From Vespula vulgaris (lineage: Eukaryota; Arthropoda; Insecta; Hymenoptera; Vespidae): DNA of 64,000 nt. Positions 46,020 to 58,319 of this stretch are shown here, in pieces. The translations under genes and the position numbers were made by a program. The notes under the pieces were generated by a model that was not told the origin of the DNA, did not search any database, and worked only from the letters and a program-made list of their open reading frames with translations. Numbering within the stretch: the first letter of the stretch is position 1; every line of letters starts with the position of its first letter. The stretch spans positions 2,256,386 to 2,320,385 of the forward strand of contig NC_066610.1 in assembly GCF_905475345.1 (NCBI RefSeq), given 5' to 3'.

Positions 46020-46034
46020 GAGACACCCTGTATA
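46020..46034. mobile_element. possible relic transposon end (ACACCCTGTATA)
   Basis: The motif GAGACACCCTGTATA, followed by TA/CA-rich DNA, resembles end sequences I associate with repeated elements scattered in insect genomes. No inverted partner or element ORF was found in this window, so this is a weak call. Confidence 0.15.
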
Positions 46035-46527
46035 TACATACATACATATATGTACATATATATATATATATTTATCTATGTAAACGTATATGTATATTTA
46101 TCTATAAATTTATCAAAAGAAAAAAAGAAAAAGTATTTTATCGTCTATCTCCTCATTTGTCAAGAAAAGTTTTGTTTACTTCGCGTACAGTGTTTAATAA
46201 ATAGTTGATAATAATTCGTACCTAGCAAAGCTTGTGTTAATAAAAGTGTGAAATAATAAAACAATAATTTTTTTGTATATAAAATAATATATATTGTTCA
46301 GTATAACGTTGACATGTTATATTTTCAATTGACTTTGTTCAATCTGATACGACTTAACCTGATTTAACCGATTATCGATGATTGTGTACTCAAGTTTCAG
46401 TATTTTTTGTAAATGTAAATGATTTTTGATTTATTCAGATAGCGTTTATAAATGAAATTGATAGATATATGAGAAATCAGTAGAAATATTATCGTTATTT
46501 TGTAAAGATATATATATATATATTATC

Positions 46528-48329
46528 ATGCGAGTTCTAACATTTTTTCTTTATATTACACTTTTGTGGAACATTCTTGTGCAATGTGGGTCTTCAGAAG
46601 ATCATTATTTCATGATAGAAGCCAATAATCAGAAAGAACGTGATTTATTGCCAATTCAAGATTCAAATCAATTCAAATACCATCCTACCTGGGATAGTTT
46701 AGATGCTAGGCCTCTTCCTGCTTGGTACGACGATGCCAAATTTGGTATATTTATTCATTGGGGAGTATTCAGCGTTCCCAGTTTTGGTTCAGAATGGTTT
46801 TGGAACAATTGGAAAGGTATATTTGTGTATTTGCGAAACAAAAATAACAAACACGCGTTATAACAAAATTTTTCTTTGTATTGTAGAAGAAACTGATACT
46901 AAATATCAAGATTTCATGAAGAACCGATATCCACCTAATTACACTTATCAAGATTTTGCACGTGATTTTACTGCAGAATTTTTTAACGCATCTCAATGGA
47001 GCGAAATATTTCAAGCTTCCGGCGCAAAATATGTTGTATTAACCAGTAAACATCACGAAGGATATACGTTGTGGCCGTCAAAATATTCCTTTAGTTGGAA
47101 TTCCATGGATGTAGGACCGCAGAAAGATCTCATAGGTATTAAACACGTTTATTTATATACGAATTAAATTCTCATTCATTCTTATTTGCATTTTAGGTGA
47201 ATTGGCAGCAGCGATAAGATCGTCTACCGACATCAAGTTTGGATTATATCATTCTTTATACGAATGGTATAATCCTATGTATCTTAACGACAAACGAAAT
47301 AATTTTACAACCGATCATTTTGTTACTCAGAAAATAATCCCAGAAATGCACGAGCTTATAGAAATGTACAAGCCAGAAATTATTTGGTCGGATGGCGATT
47401 GGGAAGCTACGGATTCTTATTGGAAATCAAAAGAATTTTTATCTTGGTTGTATAACGAGAGTCCTATAAGATATACAGTAGTTGTAAATGATAGATGGGG
47501 AACAAATATTCCATGTCATCACGGTGATTTTTATACGTGCACGGATCGTTATAATCCTGGTATATTTTATAGAGCATTTACATTTGACTTTGTTCCATAG
47601 AAACAACATCATTTTTATTATTACTTCCTTATACTTTTCAGGAGTACTTATCCCACATAAGTGGGAGAATTGTATGACCATTGATAAAAAGTCTTGGGGC
47701 TTTCGTAGAAATGCTGCCTTGGAGGAATATTTGACGCTTGACGAATTAGTAAAAGAATTAGTAACTACAGTAAGTTACGGTGGAAATTTATTGATGAATG
47801 TCGGCCCAACCAAGGATGGTATCATTTCACCAATATTCGAAGAAAGATTACGTGGAATAGGTCCATTTATTTTTTTATTATTATCGAATTGAACTATTAA
47901 ATAATATTAATATAATTATTGGGTTTATAATAGGTTCTTGGTTGAAGGTAAATGGCGAAGCTATTTATAACACTAAACCATGGAAAATACAGAATGATAC
48001 GTTAACGAGTGATGTATGGTATACGCAAAGTAAAGACGAAAAAAGACTTTACGTATTGATTCTGGAGTGGCCAAAGGAAAGCGTATTATCTTTGGGTTCT
48101 TTAAAAGTTCCAAATAATACGCATGTATCGCTGCTTGGTTTTACAAAACCACTTAAAGTACGTATTAACGATCATTATTGTATGTGATAGCGTTTATAAC
48201 GATGCATATTATTAATTGGTATTGCTTGTTGTACAGTGGATGCAATATCCAACAAAACTCGTTGTGCATTTACCGTATGAAGCTCATAAAGGAGAACCAG
48301 CATGGGTATTAAGAATTGAACAGGAATAA
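46528..48329 (+). CDS. FUCA: alpha-L-fucosidase (GH29), secreted/lysosomal
   Basis: Exons: 46528-46816, 46887-47135, 47197-47559, 47642-47860, 47934-48157 and 48237-48329. That is 1437 nt, 478 aa, full family length, with GT-AG junctions and consistent phases. Residues 3-19 form a signal peptide, with cleavage near C20. Family landmarks: AKFGIFIHWGVFSVP with H77-W78-G79, TSKHHEGYTLWPS with the substrate-binding His pair 152-153, and IIWSDGDW (242-248), where the first Asp, D245, is the expected catalytic nucleophile. Further on, NLLMNVGPTKDG is the conserved GH29 segment. N-glycosylation sequons include N114, N130 and N215. The enzyme removes alpha-linked L-fucose from glycoproteins and glycolipids in lysosomes or secretions. 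Introns are 60-82 bp. The donor after exon 4 (GTCCAT) is weak but required by phase and by homology. Confidence 0.96.
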
Positions 48330-48582
48330 AAAACTCTATTATGCAGATTAGTTTTAATCAGATTAATTTACAGAACATAATCTTTTATAAAATTTTATAT
48401 AAATCTTTATATGAATATGAAAAAGCCTGCACCTTCGCAATCTTTCTTTACAGATTAAAAATTTTGTAAAGAAATAATAATGTAATTGGAACTTTAATCG
48501 ATATAATAAGTATTACCGTGATGTAATAATTAATATTCAATATCAGAGTTTAATGTTCTTTTTATATAATCTTAATTGTACT
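48330..48582. other. short convergent intergenic gap
   Basis: About 250 bp of AT-rich DNA separates the fucosidase stop (+) and the dipeptidase stop (-). It must contain both 3' UTR ends. On the + strand an ATTAAA lies at 48454-48459. An AATAAA at 48325-48330 overlaps the fucosidase stop codon and would leave almost no 3' UTR. On the minus strand only ATTAAA-type signals (such as TTTAAT near 48490 and 48353) are visible. The 3' UTRs may overlap. Confidence 0.6.
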
Positions 48583-50377
48583 TTAAACATTAGCAGCTTC
48601 ATAGAGATAAGCACCCAATAATTTTGTCTGCAAAGAAATTATCAGAGTTTATTAAATTTCAGATAAGCTTCAGCTGTCTTCTTCTTTTTTTCTTTGAAAT
48701 AATTACAAAGGGAAATATACTTACACCTTGGATGTAATTATATATATTTAACTTCTCATTTTGAGAATGTGCTCCATCATCGCCTGCTCCAACAGGTAAG
48801 AGCAAAACATTTTTACCTGTGACCTCTTGGATCGTAAGAGTAACTGGAATAGATCCACCTTCGCGAGAAAGATCAGGTTCGACCTTATAAACGTGTTTAG
48901 TAGCGTTTCGTCCAGCTACGTAATTCGGATGATCAGGATTTTCTGACCATGGTTTACCTCCATGATTCATAATCACGTTAAATATATTTGGACTTTTCCT
49001 AGCTTCCCATTTTTCTTTCAAATAACTTGTTACTTTTTCAACAGTTTGATCGGGCGTCATATTGGGTACTAATCTAATCGAAAATTTGCCAATAACTTTT
49101 CTTGGAATAACAGTTTTCGCACCGGGCTCGCTAAAAGCTCCTTCGATTCCATGAAGGGACAAACTTGGCTGTCTCCAACGGTGCATCAAAAGTTGAATCT
49201 TACGTGAAAAAAAATATCGAAAATCTAACAATTCATTTCCAAATATTTTTTAACAAGTTTAGAAGAAGATATTTCTTTTAAAAATACCTTGTCCTCGTTA
49301 TGAGGTAATTTAATCGCTCCGCAAGACTCGCGAAGTTCATTTACGTCAAATTCAATAGTTTCGTAACTGTTTAATTCTTGAACAGTAACAGGAGCAACAT
49401 CGTCATAAATTCCATTTATTAATATTTTCCCATTGATATCTACTAAGGTATTCATCAAATAAATGAGATCCGCCATTGCTTCGTGTACAATACCACCGAA
49501 CGTCCCGCTGTGCAAATCTTTGCTCGCGCAAGTTACTTCGATTTGGAAATAACAAATTCCTCTTAATCCGTACGTAATACAAGGTTTCGTAGTCCCCAAC
49601 CAATAGTTATCAGATATGCAAACATAATCTGTTCCTTTTAAAAAAGTATCTTTACGTTTCCAAAGTAATTCGTCTAATCCTTCGCTGCCACTTTCTTCCA
49701 TACCTTCGAATACAAACTGTAAACTCAAAATTAGTCTACGTTCTAAGCGATTATCCTACTGAAAATACCTTCAAGTTAACTGGAATGTCAGCACCGATGG
49801 CTTTGTAAGCTTGAAGCGCGTGAATCCAACATAAAACTGGTCCTTTATCGTCCGTACTACCACGTCCATAAAGTTTATCATCTTTCTCAATAAGGACAAA
49901 AGGCTCTGTATCCCATCCGTCTTCTTTAAGCGCAGGCTGCACATCTAAATGTCCATATAAAAGAATAGTTTTTTTGTTAGGATCAGAACCAAGATTTCCT
50001 AAAAGTACCGGTGGCAATGGAATTTCAGTATCGTTGGGTAATTTTTGTACTCCTATATCGGCTAATTCCGTTGTGGCACCAAGCTCTTTCAATTTTACTT
50101 CGGTCCATTTTACCATATTAATTATTTCATTTCTGTGATCTGGCCATGCGGAAACAGATTTTATAGCAACTGCTTCTCTTAGATTATCAATATATTCTAC
50201 TTTATGATCGTCTATATATCTGCAATAACGTCGATATATGAACAATTTATAGATCTTTATATTAACAAGGAAAAGATAATATATATATATTTTTTATTTA
50301 TAATTTAGAAAGAATTTTACTTACTTAAATAATTTTTCTAATGTCTCAGGAAGAGACTTGACTTCTTGCTCAGTCAT
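48583..50377 (-). CDS. CNDP2: cytosolic non-specific dipeptidase (M20 metallopeptidase)
   Basis: Exons in transcript order: 50325-50377, 49769-50219, 49288-49716, 48725-49198 and 48583-48627. That is 1452 nt, 483 aa (vertebrate CNDP2 is about 475). All junctions are GT-AG; the last donor is GTAAGT after codon 469, in preference to a GT four bases earlier. There is no signal peptide, consistent with a cytosolic enzyme. Di-metal site residues by homology: H108 in YGHLDVQP, bridging D141 in RGSTDDKGP, catalytic E175 and ligand E176 in EGMEESGSEG, D204 in CISDN, and H455 in DDGAHSQNEK. The lid/dimerisation segment LSLHGIEGAFSEPGAKTVIPRKV is kept. The enzyme hydrolyses dipeptides such as Cys-Gly (the last step of glutathione breakdown) and other X-Y dipeptides with Mn or Zn. 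All key residues are intact. Confidence 0.97.
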
Positions 50378-52050
50378 TTTAAACAAAGAATTAATATCTC
50401 CAACTAAAAACTGATAGTATTTCTTATATATTATAGTACAAGGAAAAAAATTGTGAAGAAAAGAAATATATTATAATATTTTCGATAAAGAACATTAAAA
50501 ATGAAGATAACTTATCAATTCACCTTCCACTTCCTCTTTTTATCAATTTGATAGCTTTCGTCGACTTGAAATTTATGTGTGCGCGGGACGCCATCTGGTG
50601 GTAAGATTCTTAACTAATTTCGAATATTAACATGATTTCATCGGCCCTCCTTTTATAATCATTTACGCAAAGAATGAGTACGGACGTAATTTTTGAACGA
50701 TTCCGATAAACAAGATCTCATTTTAAAGGTAAAAGTTTATTTAAGTTAAAGCACTTTTCTTTTTCGAATCTTTCGAAAAGTTTTTACTCTCATTGAAAAT
50801 AGTTTACGTGTGAAAACAAAGCTTTTTTAAAAATTCGAGAAATCCGTGTCTCTTTTTTCGAAAACAAAACCTCGTCCATTAAAATCCTTTAAAAATTACG
50901 TTTGGAATTACATTGTTGGCGTAAACATTGTTTTTTAACGTTCTTTAATTTTTTGTGAACAAAAAGTTTCGTACCGTGGTGCTCAATAAATTTTTCGGCA
51001 AAAGAGAAGCAGCATCTAACCTTAATACTAATTGTCCTGTAAATGCTGAATGGTATGTTTTTTATTTTTTGTACAGTAAATAATATCTTTTTTTTTATTC
51101 GTGTACGATAAATATTGAAATGTAAAGATTGATATTTCGAAGTATTACAAACATAAAATATTTCATCATTTTTTACGCAGAGAAGATGCAGAAATTTGTA
51201 TCGAATTTTCGACAAACGAATCTATGGTAAAAATAAACAAATACGTTCAATCGTAGATACCAATAGATCTTAGAAATAATTTTACAATTATTTAAATAAT
51301 GTATACGTTTATAAGAAGTTTATAGCGACTAAATAAAAGTAACGTTGAAACGATAGTAGATTCGTTTAAAAATAACAAAGCTCGTAATACAGGATAAACA
51401 AAAAGTAATCTTTGTTTGAAATATCAATACTTCAACATTTTGAACTCGTGGCTTTCGATTACGTGTAATGCAAATAAAAATGATCTTTATCTTTTTCTTA
51501 TATAAATTAATTATTAACGTGTTCGAATCGTATACATCATACTATATATATATGTGTGTGTGTATATACACACACACACACACACACACATATATATGTG
51601 AGAAAAGTTCGTTAAATTTAAATAGTTAGAAGTCTAAATTAATTTCAATTGTTATCTCTTTTCAAGAGGTAACATTAATAAAATAATCTTCTTTATCGAC
51701 ATTCGAGTTTGTACCGACCGATAATCTCTCGTATTTTTATCGACAGTAGATTTTCGATTAGTCTTAAGTGGTCCGTCTCGACAGATGGCATTGCTTTCGA
51801 CGTCGATAACGTAACTTACAAAATTTTTATTAAACAATATTTTCCTTCTTTAAAGTAACAAATAACATGATAAATCGATTGTAATTTAAACGAACGATTA
51901 CAAGCTCATTGAATATAAATATAAACCATCGTCTTATAACCCGTGCAATTAAAAAATGAAATATCTAAATTAATTCAAAAATGTATTTCCCTATAAAGAA
52001 TACTTGATACAATCATTCCATCTTATATTTCTCGATAATATAATTAATAT
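50378..52050. other. AT-rich upstream region of the dipeptidase gene
   Basis: No coding sequence is supported. The first ~250 bp presumably hold the CNDP2 promoter. The minus-strand open frame at 50889-51215 is Lys/Ile/Phe-rich and shows no domain or splice logic. A TG/CA dinucleotide tract lies at 51549-51592. The rest is low-complexity AT-rich sequence. Confidence 0.6.
50589..50601 (-). promoter_or_regulatory. perfect CTCF core motif upstream of CNDP2
   Basis: The minus strand reads CCACCAGATGGCG, matching every position of the CTCF core consensus CCASYAGRKGGCR. It lies about 210 bp upstream of the dipeptidase ATG, in a short GC-rich patch (50575-50605) within AT-rich DNA. CTCF is conserved in insects, including Hymenoptera. 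Confidence 0.45.
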
Positions 52051-53811
52051 GATTGTACAGGCTCATCGTTCGATTAACGGGACACAAAGTATACAGGGAA
52101 ATTGAAATAAGAAAAAAAAGAAACAAAAAACAAAACAAAAGATAAATAAAAATAAAAAAAAGCGTGAAACTGAGAATCGTCGTGAACGATGTTTAGAATT
52201 AATAATGATAAGGGTGTGGACACTAAAAGGAAGGGCGTCCATCGATGATGTAGACTTTTTGGAGGAGTGTAGAATATCTATCCTCATCGATATGAACGAA
52301 AAGAGGAAGAGAAAAGTAACGTTTGGAAAGAAAGAGAGAGAGAGAAAGAGAGAGACAGAGGTAAAGAAGATTTTGAGCGTAGGAGGAGGTTGAACGAGGA
52401 GGAGAAGAAGGAGAAGGTGAGGAGGAGGAGGTGAAGAGGAGGAGAGTAAAGATTTTGGCACCCTGCTGTGCCTCCTAATTGCCTCGCCTTCCTTGCTTCG
52501 AATCCTCTGCGTCTTCAGCACGCCCTTGAACCCTCTCGTGGCTCCACGTAAGGCCCTAAAAGCCTACCAACCTCCTTCTTCTCCTCCTCCTCTTTTTCTT
52601 CTTCTTCTTCTTTCTCCTCTTTCTCCTCTTTTTCCTCCTCCACCCTCTCTCTCTTTCTTTTTCTCTTTCTCTTTCTCTTTCTCTTTCTCTTTCTCTTTCT
52701 CTTTCTTCTCTTTTACGTCCAGGACGCTGAATAAGCAACATCATCTATCACACTGCGCGAAACGATATATTTGTTTTTACTGGTTCTCTTTAATTATTTA
52801 CAAGCAGCCTCTGGGCGGAGCGGTCCTCTCTTTCTCATTTGTAGAAATTTTCTTTCCCGTCGCAGGACGAATCCTTCCCCTTTTTACAATTCGACCCAAT
52901 TTTCCGCATTTTTTCTTTCTCTCTTCGAGGAATAAGAAAAACGAAAGAAAACAAAGAAAAGAAAAAGTAGACAATGAGTTCATTAGGCCCCTCCCCGTTA
53001 GAACGAATTTCCTCTTTCCTCTTTTATTTTTTTACAGTTCGATTGGATAAACCGCGTTGGATACTTTCCAAAAAAAAAGAAAAGAAAAAAAGAAGAAATT
53101 ATTTCAGCAAAGTCGAATCTCGGGAAAGAAGAGAAAAGAAAATTCGTTCGTATTTCGGAACGATGATACACATCATTTAACCCTCTCCCTAATTTTCCTT
53201 TTTCTTTTTTTGCCATACGTGGAATGTCCGCGATGGTATTCATGATGAAACGCGATCTTGGTATTGGAACCACCATATAATGACTAGGAAGTCTGGAGGC
53301 GTGGTAATGAGGGCTGGCCTGGGGCCTTACTCTCTCTTTCTCGCTGTTTCTTTTTCTCTCGAAGAGAGTCCCTCTTTCGTGAACTTCTTTTTCGTTTTTC
53401 CTCTTTCTCCATTTCCCTTTCTCGGTGTCTATCTCCTATCTCTCTTTCTCTGTTCGTCGGGTGATCGTGAGCCGCGGGGCCCACAGGAGAATCGTTCTGG
53501 GACCGTCTTTTCTAGCCGGTCTAGCTGGGTGATAAATTACGGTCGAGATATCGGCACCTCCTCCTGTCTATTCGCCAAGGTATATAACGCAACGTTTCTT
53601 CCTTCCAAACGTGCTCCTCTTCGAAAGGTTCGAAAGAACCCACCAACAACACAACCACCAGCATCACCACCCTCTCCCTCACCCTCACCCTCTCTTCCAC
53701 TGTCTCACTCGACTTTCTTTCGTATTCGTATTCTCTTTCTCTCTCTCTCTCTCTCTCTGTTTCACTTTGTCTTCTTTGGCATTCTCATCTCTTGAACTAT
53801 AGAGAGAAAGA

Positions 53812-53849
<38 letters not shown>

Positions 53850-56535
53850 CTCGATAGTTCGTTCGAGATAACGATCTCAAAGATAATCGATCTTCCTATT
53901 GCGAATCGTCGCGATACTTTCTCTATTGTCCCAAGAAACTTGGAGTTCCTTAAACGTCAGCCAGTTTCGAATATGTTAGATCGATCAAGAGCAAGCTCGT
54001 TTACCCGAAGAAATAATACCAATGATTAATTAACGTATTCTCCGACTCGACTTTTCCTCCGTTCAGACGAAAACAGAGAGGAGACGGAAGAGTCTCTCCA
54101 AATTATCTTTTGTCAACTGTACGATGTAAATTTTTCAAAAAAGAAAGAGTGAGAGATAAAGGCTGAGAGATATCTATGGTATTATGCGTGAAATGAAGAG
54201 TTTCGTTTTAGAAACAAAGCTAGTTCGCCGAGCTTTGTGTTTTGCTCTTTTCCTTTTTTTTTTTCTTTCTTTCTTTTTTTTTCACAACAGAAGGAAAGAG
54301 TCGAGCATTCTTTTAAGATAGAGAGGAGCTTGCTTGTTCGCTTGTTCGCTCGCTTGCTCGCTTTGCTCGCTCGCGAGTTGCTCGAATTTGGAACAAGGCC
54401 GATCTAATGCGCGGACAATGTTAACTGATGAGCGGAGGCGGACCCGTGTAAGAACAATGCCGAGCGAGGAAAACAGAAGAGAAAAAACAATCGGTCCCCA
54501 TTAGCATCTACCTGGATCCTCCTGGACTCTTTCTTTCTTTCTTTCTTTCTCTTTCTTTCTCTTTCTCTCTGTCGCCAGAACGTCGCTGTGCAAACGTGCT
54601 GTACCACCAGCCGTTTACCAGAGTCCCTTCGACCGATCCTCCTTGTTTTCGAGATGGAACAACGGCAAATAACTTTGTTCCAGCAATTTGAGCGATCGTT
54701 CGGAAACGATAAAATGGTCTTTATCTCTATTCTCGTATCTTCGAGAGAATGTATACCACCCTGGAGAAAACGATTTTGTTCTAGTTCCATCGGGATAGTT
54801 TCCTTTACTATTTCGTAATGTCTCGGTTCTAGTTTTATTTACTACAATATTCCATTATTCTTTAAGAGAATTGCGGTCAGTTTCTTGGAGTATTCTCTCT
54901 CTCTTTCGTTTTCTTTCTTTCTTTTTCTTTCTCTATCTTTCTTTACACCAGGTTGCCTAACTTCTGGCGCCTCTGAAACTAAATATATAGTTTTGACAGC
55001 AGGTGGACCAGTATATTCTCGGCCGTTTGAAAAGGGCCATAGATCAGTTTACCAAAAATTTCTCTTTCTTTCGTTTAAAAGGATCTACAGCCGGGGAAAG
55101 GACCAATCCACCTAAGGTGATCCCCGTTCGATCGAGTTTAAAACGTTTTCACGCCGTTTTCACGAGTCAGAAGAAATCCTTCCTATTGTTTGCGAATAAG
55201 AAGAAAAATCTGTTGGTTTCTTTTGTTTGAAACCGAACCGTGCTTCGAACAAACGAATTATCCTAAATATTCCAAATATTCCAAAGGGATTATTGATTCA
55301 ATCTGTAATAAATCGATTAATCGTCTGATCAGGTGCGATTTTGAGCAGGAGTCTTTACACCTGTTCGGATCGTTTCTCTCTCTCTCTCTCTCTTTTTCTC
55401 TGCAGGGGGGAGGGCTTTGCTTTGAGAAGAGGCGTCGAAACTTTTTATCTATCTTAAACGTCATGCCGTGACTTTGCTATATCCATAAAAAAAAAAGAAA
55501 GAAAGAAAGAAAGAAACGTAAGACAAGCGCTTTAGATGGTTGTTCAACGTGAATCGTTTTAGGGACCCTCTTAGCGTGACGTTACATCGTCTAATGCCAA
55601 AACAGATGGGCGTGGATCTATCCCCTCAGCAAACGATAATTATATAAAATTAATCGTTATGAATTGTACGATAACAATAAGAAAAAAAGAAAGAAACGAT
55701 AATCGATAAAATGTACAAGTAAGTAAACCAGTCTCTAATGTTTTTAGGTATCAATGCAACCACACGCGGATGGATACTTAGGCGGATGCAAAGATTTGGT
55801 GTTCGTGGATCGAGGTGTAGGTTAAAAATGATCGTATCGAAGATAGCTATCAAAGAAAGAGAGAAAGAAAGAGAGAATGTGTGAGGAAAGCAAAAAGAAG
55901 AAAAAGAAGAAGAAGAAGAAGAAGGTAAAGGTGTCCTCCGGGGTTCAACGATAAGTAAGTATCCTAAGATTGTTAAAAGATAAGAGGAGTAGCGCGTAGA
56001 TCATGTACCACGATCAAGATCGTGACCAGATAGGGCCACTTGCGTTTTGTTCTTTCGGTGATGAGAGCAAGAATCAGATAATGCCCTTTGCTACGACCAA
56101 GTTGAATATTTTGAGAGAGAGAGAGAGACTGATAAAGTTTGTGGTACCGGAAAGCTCGAAACTCACAGGTTTTGGGCTTAGGTACCTGTTGTCAGAATCA
56201 GGTAAAACAGTATTATCCAGCTTGCTATCTCCTCTTCTCCTTTCCCCTTTCTCTTTTCTTTCGCCTCACGCGTCCGCGTGAAAAATGGATCCTCGAGGGG
56301 TCACGAAGCGCGGATACAGTTAGAACGACGCGAGGAAAACCGGAATAGACGAAAATTTACACGTCTCGACTTCGAAAGCAGGAACAGCAGCAACGACCAC
56401 CGATAACTACCGACTAACAACAAGCGGTTGGTTAACACAACACCCTCGAAAAGACCCGCGAGAACCTTTAGATTTTCACGCTTTATTAACGGGCACAATT
56501 TCGTAAACACGTTGCAACCACACCGCAAACATATG

Positions 56536-56566
<31 letters not shown>

Positions 56567-56875
56567 GTAGCATGTTAAAAAAAATAAAAAGGAAGAAAAA
56601 AAATATCGAGAGGGAGCAAAAGTTGTGAAAAAGAAACAAGAAATACACGACTCTTTTAAAAGAGATCGACGTGAAAAGATCTACAGACGCAGAAAGCAGA
56701 TCGATCAATCTCTCTCTCTCTCTCCCTCTTTCTCTTTCTTTCTGTCGATTTTGTTTTCTCAAAAGCGTCACCGAGTAGCCGTAAACTTATACGCAATGCA
56801 GATTCCGCACGATCTTTTGGAATGATCTAGTTTAAACAAAGAAAAAAAAGAAAGAAGAAACAAAAAATGGGGAAG

Positions 56876-56935
<60 letters not shown>

Positions 56936-57000
56936 AGATCTTTTCGATCTTTGGTTTAACTTTATGGACCAATCTCTACAAGAGAGATCAGATGTCGTGC
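52051..57000. other. non-coding, simple-repeat-rich region
   Basis: No credible exon was found. Repeats include AGG-type purine DNA 52380-52445, TTTCTC array 52654-52712, CT 53735-53759, GA 53803-53850, TTTC 54530-54560, CT 55376-55395, AAG 55895-55925 and GA 56882-56931. Unique, GC-richer patches at about 52440-52560, 53210-53340, 53460-53640, 54300-54440 and 55540-55820 may be regulatory. A CAGGTAG heptamer (minus strand) lies at 54508-54514. Confidence 0.6.
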
Positions 57001-57006
57001 GCGCGC

Positions 57007-57062
<56 letters not shown>
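56882..57062. repeat. two long (GA)n arrays 80 bp apart
   Basis: Pure GA runs of about 50 bp each, at 56882-56931 and 57010-57062, flank a short unique segment containing a CGCGCGC stretch. Both give Arg-Glu or Ser-Leu open frames that are artefacts. Confidence 0.92.
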
Positions 57063-57066
<4 letters not shown>

Positions 57067-57334
57067 AGGAAAAGAAATCGGTAACCGATCGTGCAAGATA
57101 CATAAATGCATCGACAAGACTACCTAACAGTGGCTACTCTCCCTCATGTGAATTTTTTTTTTCTCCGTACCTTTTCGTCTTTTGCATTTCGTCCTCTATC
57201 TCTCTCTCTCTCTCTTTCTCTCTTTATCTATCTTAGGTGGTTACTTTTATCCGATCGCCTTCGATGCAGAGTGTCCTCCTCTTATCGCCAGCTTCTACAT
57301 TGTTCGAGGAACATGATCGAGACGAAAAAAAAAG

Positions 57335-57373
<39 letters not shown>

Positions 57374-57653
57374 AAAGGATTGAGAAAGAGAAGAAGAGAG
57401 AAAGAGCATACATTATTCAAGAGCGTTAATTCGCATATTACGTGCGTCTCGTTCCTTTTTGGATCGGTTCCCCTATCGTCTGCATCGTATCGACGTTGAC
57501 ACTTTTACGTAAGTGTCGTTTGATCGACCTCGATTTATTGTCAAAAAGTAAGTTCTATCCAATCTTCGATTCTTCGATTCTTCGATTCTTCGTTCGATTC
57601 GTTCGAATACAATCATGATATTAACGAGCAACATTTTTTAAACACGTTGCAAC

Positions 57654-57655
<2 letters not shown>

Positions 57656-57694
<39 letters not shown>
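57656..57694. repeat. (TA)n array
   Basis: A pure TA dinucleotide run of about 38 bp. Confidence 0.92.
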
Positions 57695-57698
<4 letters not shown>

Positions 57699-58319
57699 AT
57701 GTAAAAAAAAAGAAGAAAGAAAAAGAGGAAGCTATTGGTCGAGTCATTTATAGAAATCGTAAATTTTTATGTGAATGGAGAGACGTGAAAGGTAAGCAAA
57801 AAAAAAGAAAGAAAGAAAGACCCATGGTGTACGTATTAAAGGAAGCAGGCTATTAATAAACGGATGGATAATGTTATTCGAAGGCACACTTCGTTTCTCA
57901 TTATCGACTTTTAGGACATCATTATGTTCCATTGGAAAATTAGTTTTCTTAGATAGAAAAACGGAAAAGAGAAGGATGATGTTACCATAAAGATGGACAC
58001 CCTTGGAGGTAATATAAGTGAAATTTTCACTGAATACAGAAGAAGTAGTTTGAAAATATTATGGTTTTGGACCGTACAGACGATAATACTCGATCTCTTC
58101 TTCTTTCGAGTTGTATTTTCGACAAAACCACCCTGCTATGGGGATCGGTATTCGGTATAGGAGGGTTTTACCGTACGTACGAGAATACAATGCTTCGAGG
58201 TAAGCGATTCTCCTTGAAAACGAAAGAAAGAAAGAAAGAAAGAAAAAGAGAGAGAGAGAGAGAGGTAGACAGGTATTGTGGTTTGACTCGTTGGAAAGCC
58301 GTGAAGCCCGTGTGTCAGA

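Larger units (their letters stand above)
45222..46527. other. divergent spacer between aminotransferase and fucosidase genes
   Basis: This 1.3 kb AT-rich stretch must hold the promoters of both genes. It has few microsatellites (TA at 45383-45405 and 46050-46070). It contains a duplicated ~80 bp element (from 45628 and 45742) with MITF/TFEB-type E-boxes, and a possible transposon end (46020-46034). No clear TATA or initiator could be assigned. The 89-codon + strand frame at 45939-46208 and the facing minus frame lack any protein-like features. Confidence 0.6.

Noticed and set aside
48721..48727. Alternative donor (GTGTAA) for CNDP2 exon 4, four bases upstream of the chosen one in transcript direction
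   Set aside because: It would break the frame into the last exon. The GTAAGT donor keeps the conserved YNYIQG-TKLLGAYLYE junction.
50889..51215. 108-codon minus-strand frame upstream of CNDP2
   Set aside because: AT-driven Lys/Ile/Phe/Asn composition, no domain, no plausible promoter or splice signals.
53280..53795. 171-codon + strand frame
   Set aside because: Starts in unique DNA but is dominated by CT-derived Ser/Leu/Phe/Pro, with no domain.
57236..57315. AG-preceded frame starting GGYFYPIAFDAECPP and ending in TGA
   Set aside because: Looks exon-like, but it is only 26 codons, has no recognisable family and no partner exon. Chance is the simplest explanation.
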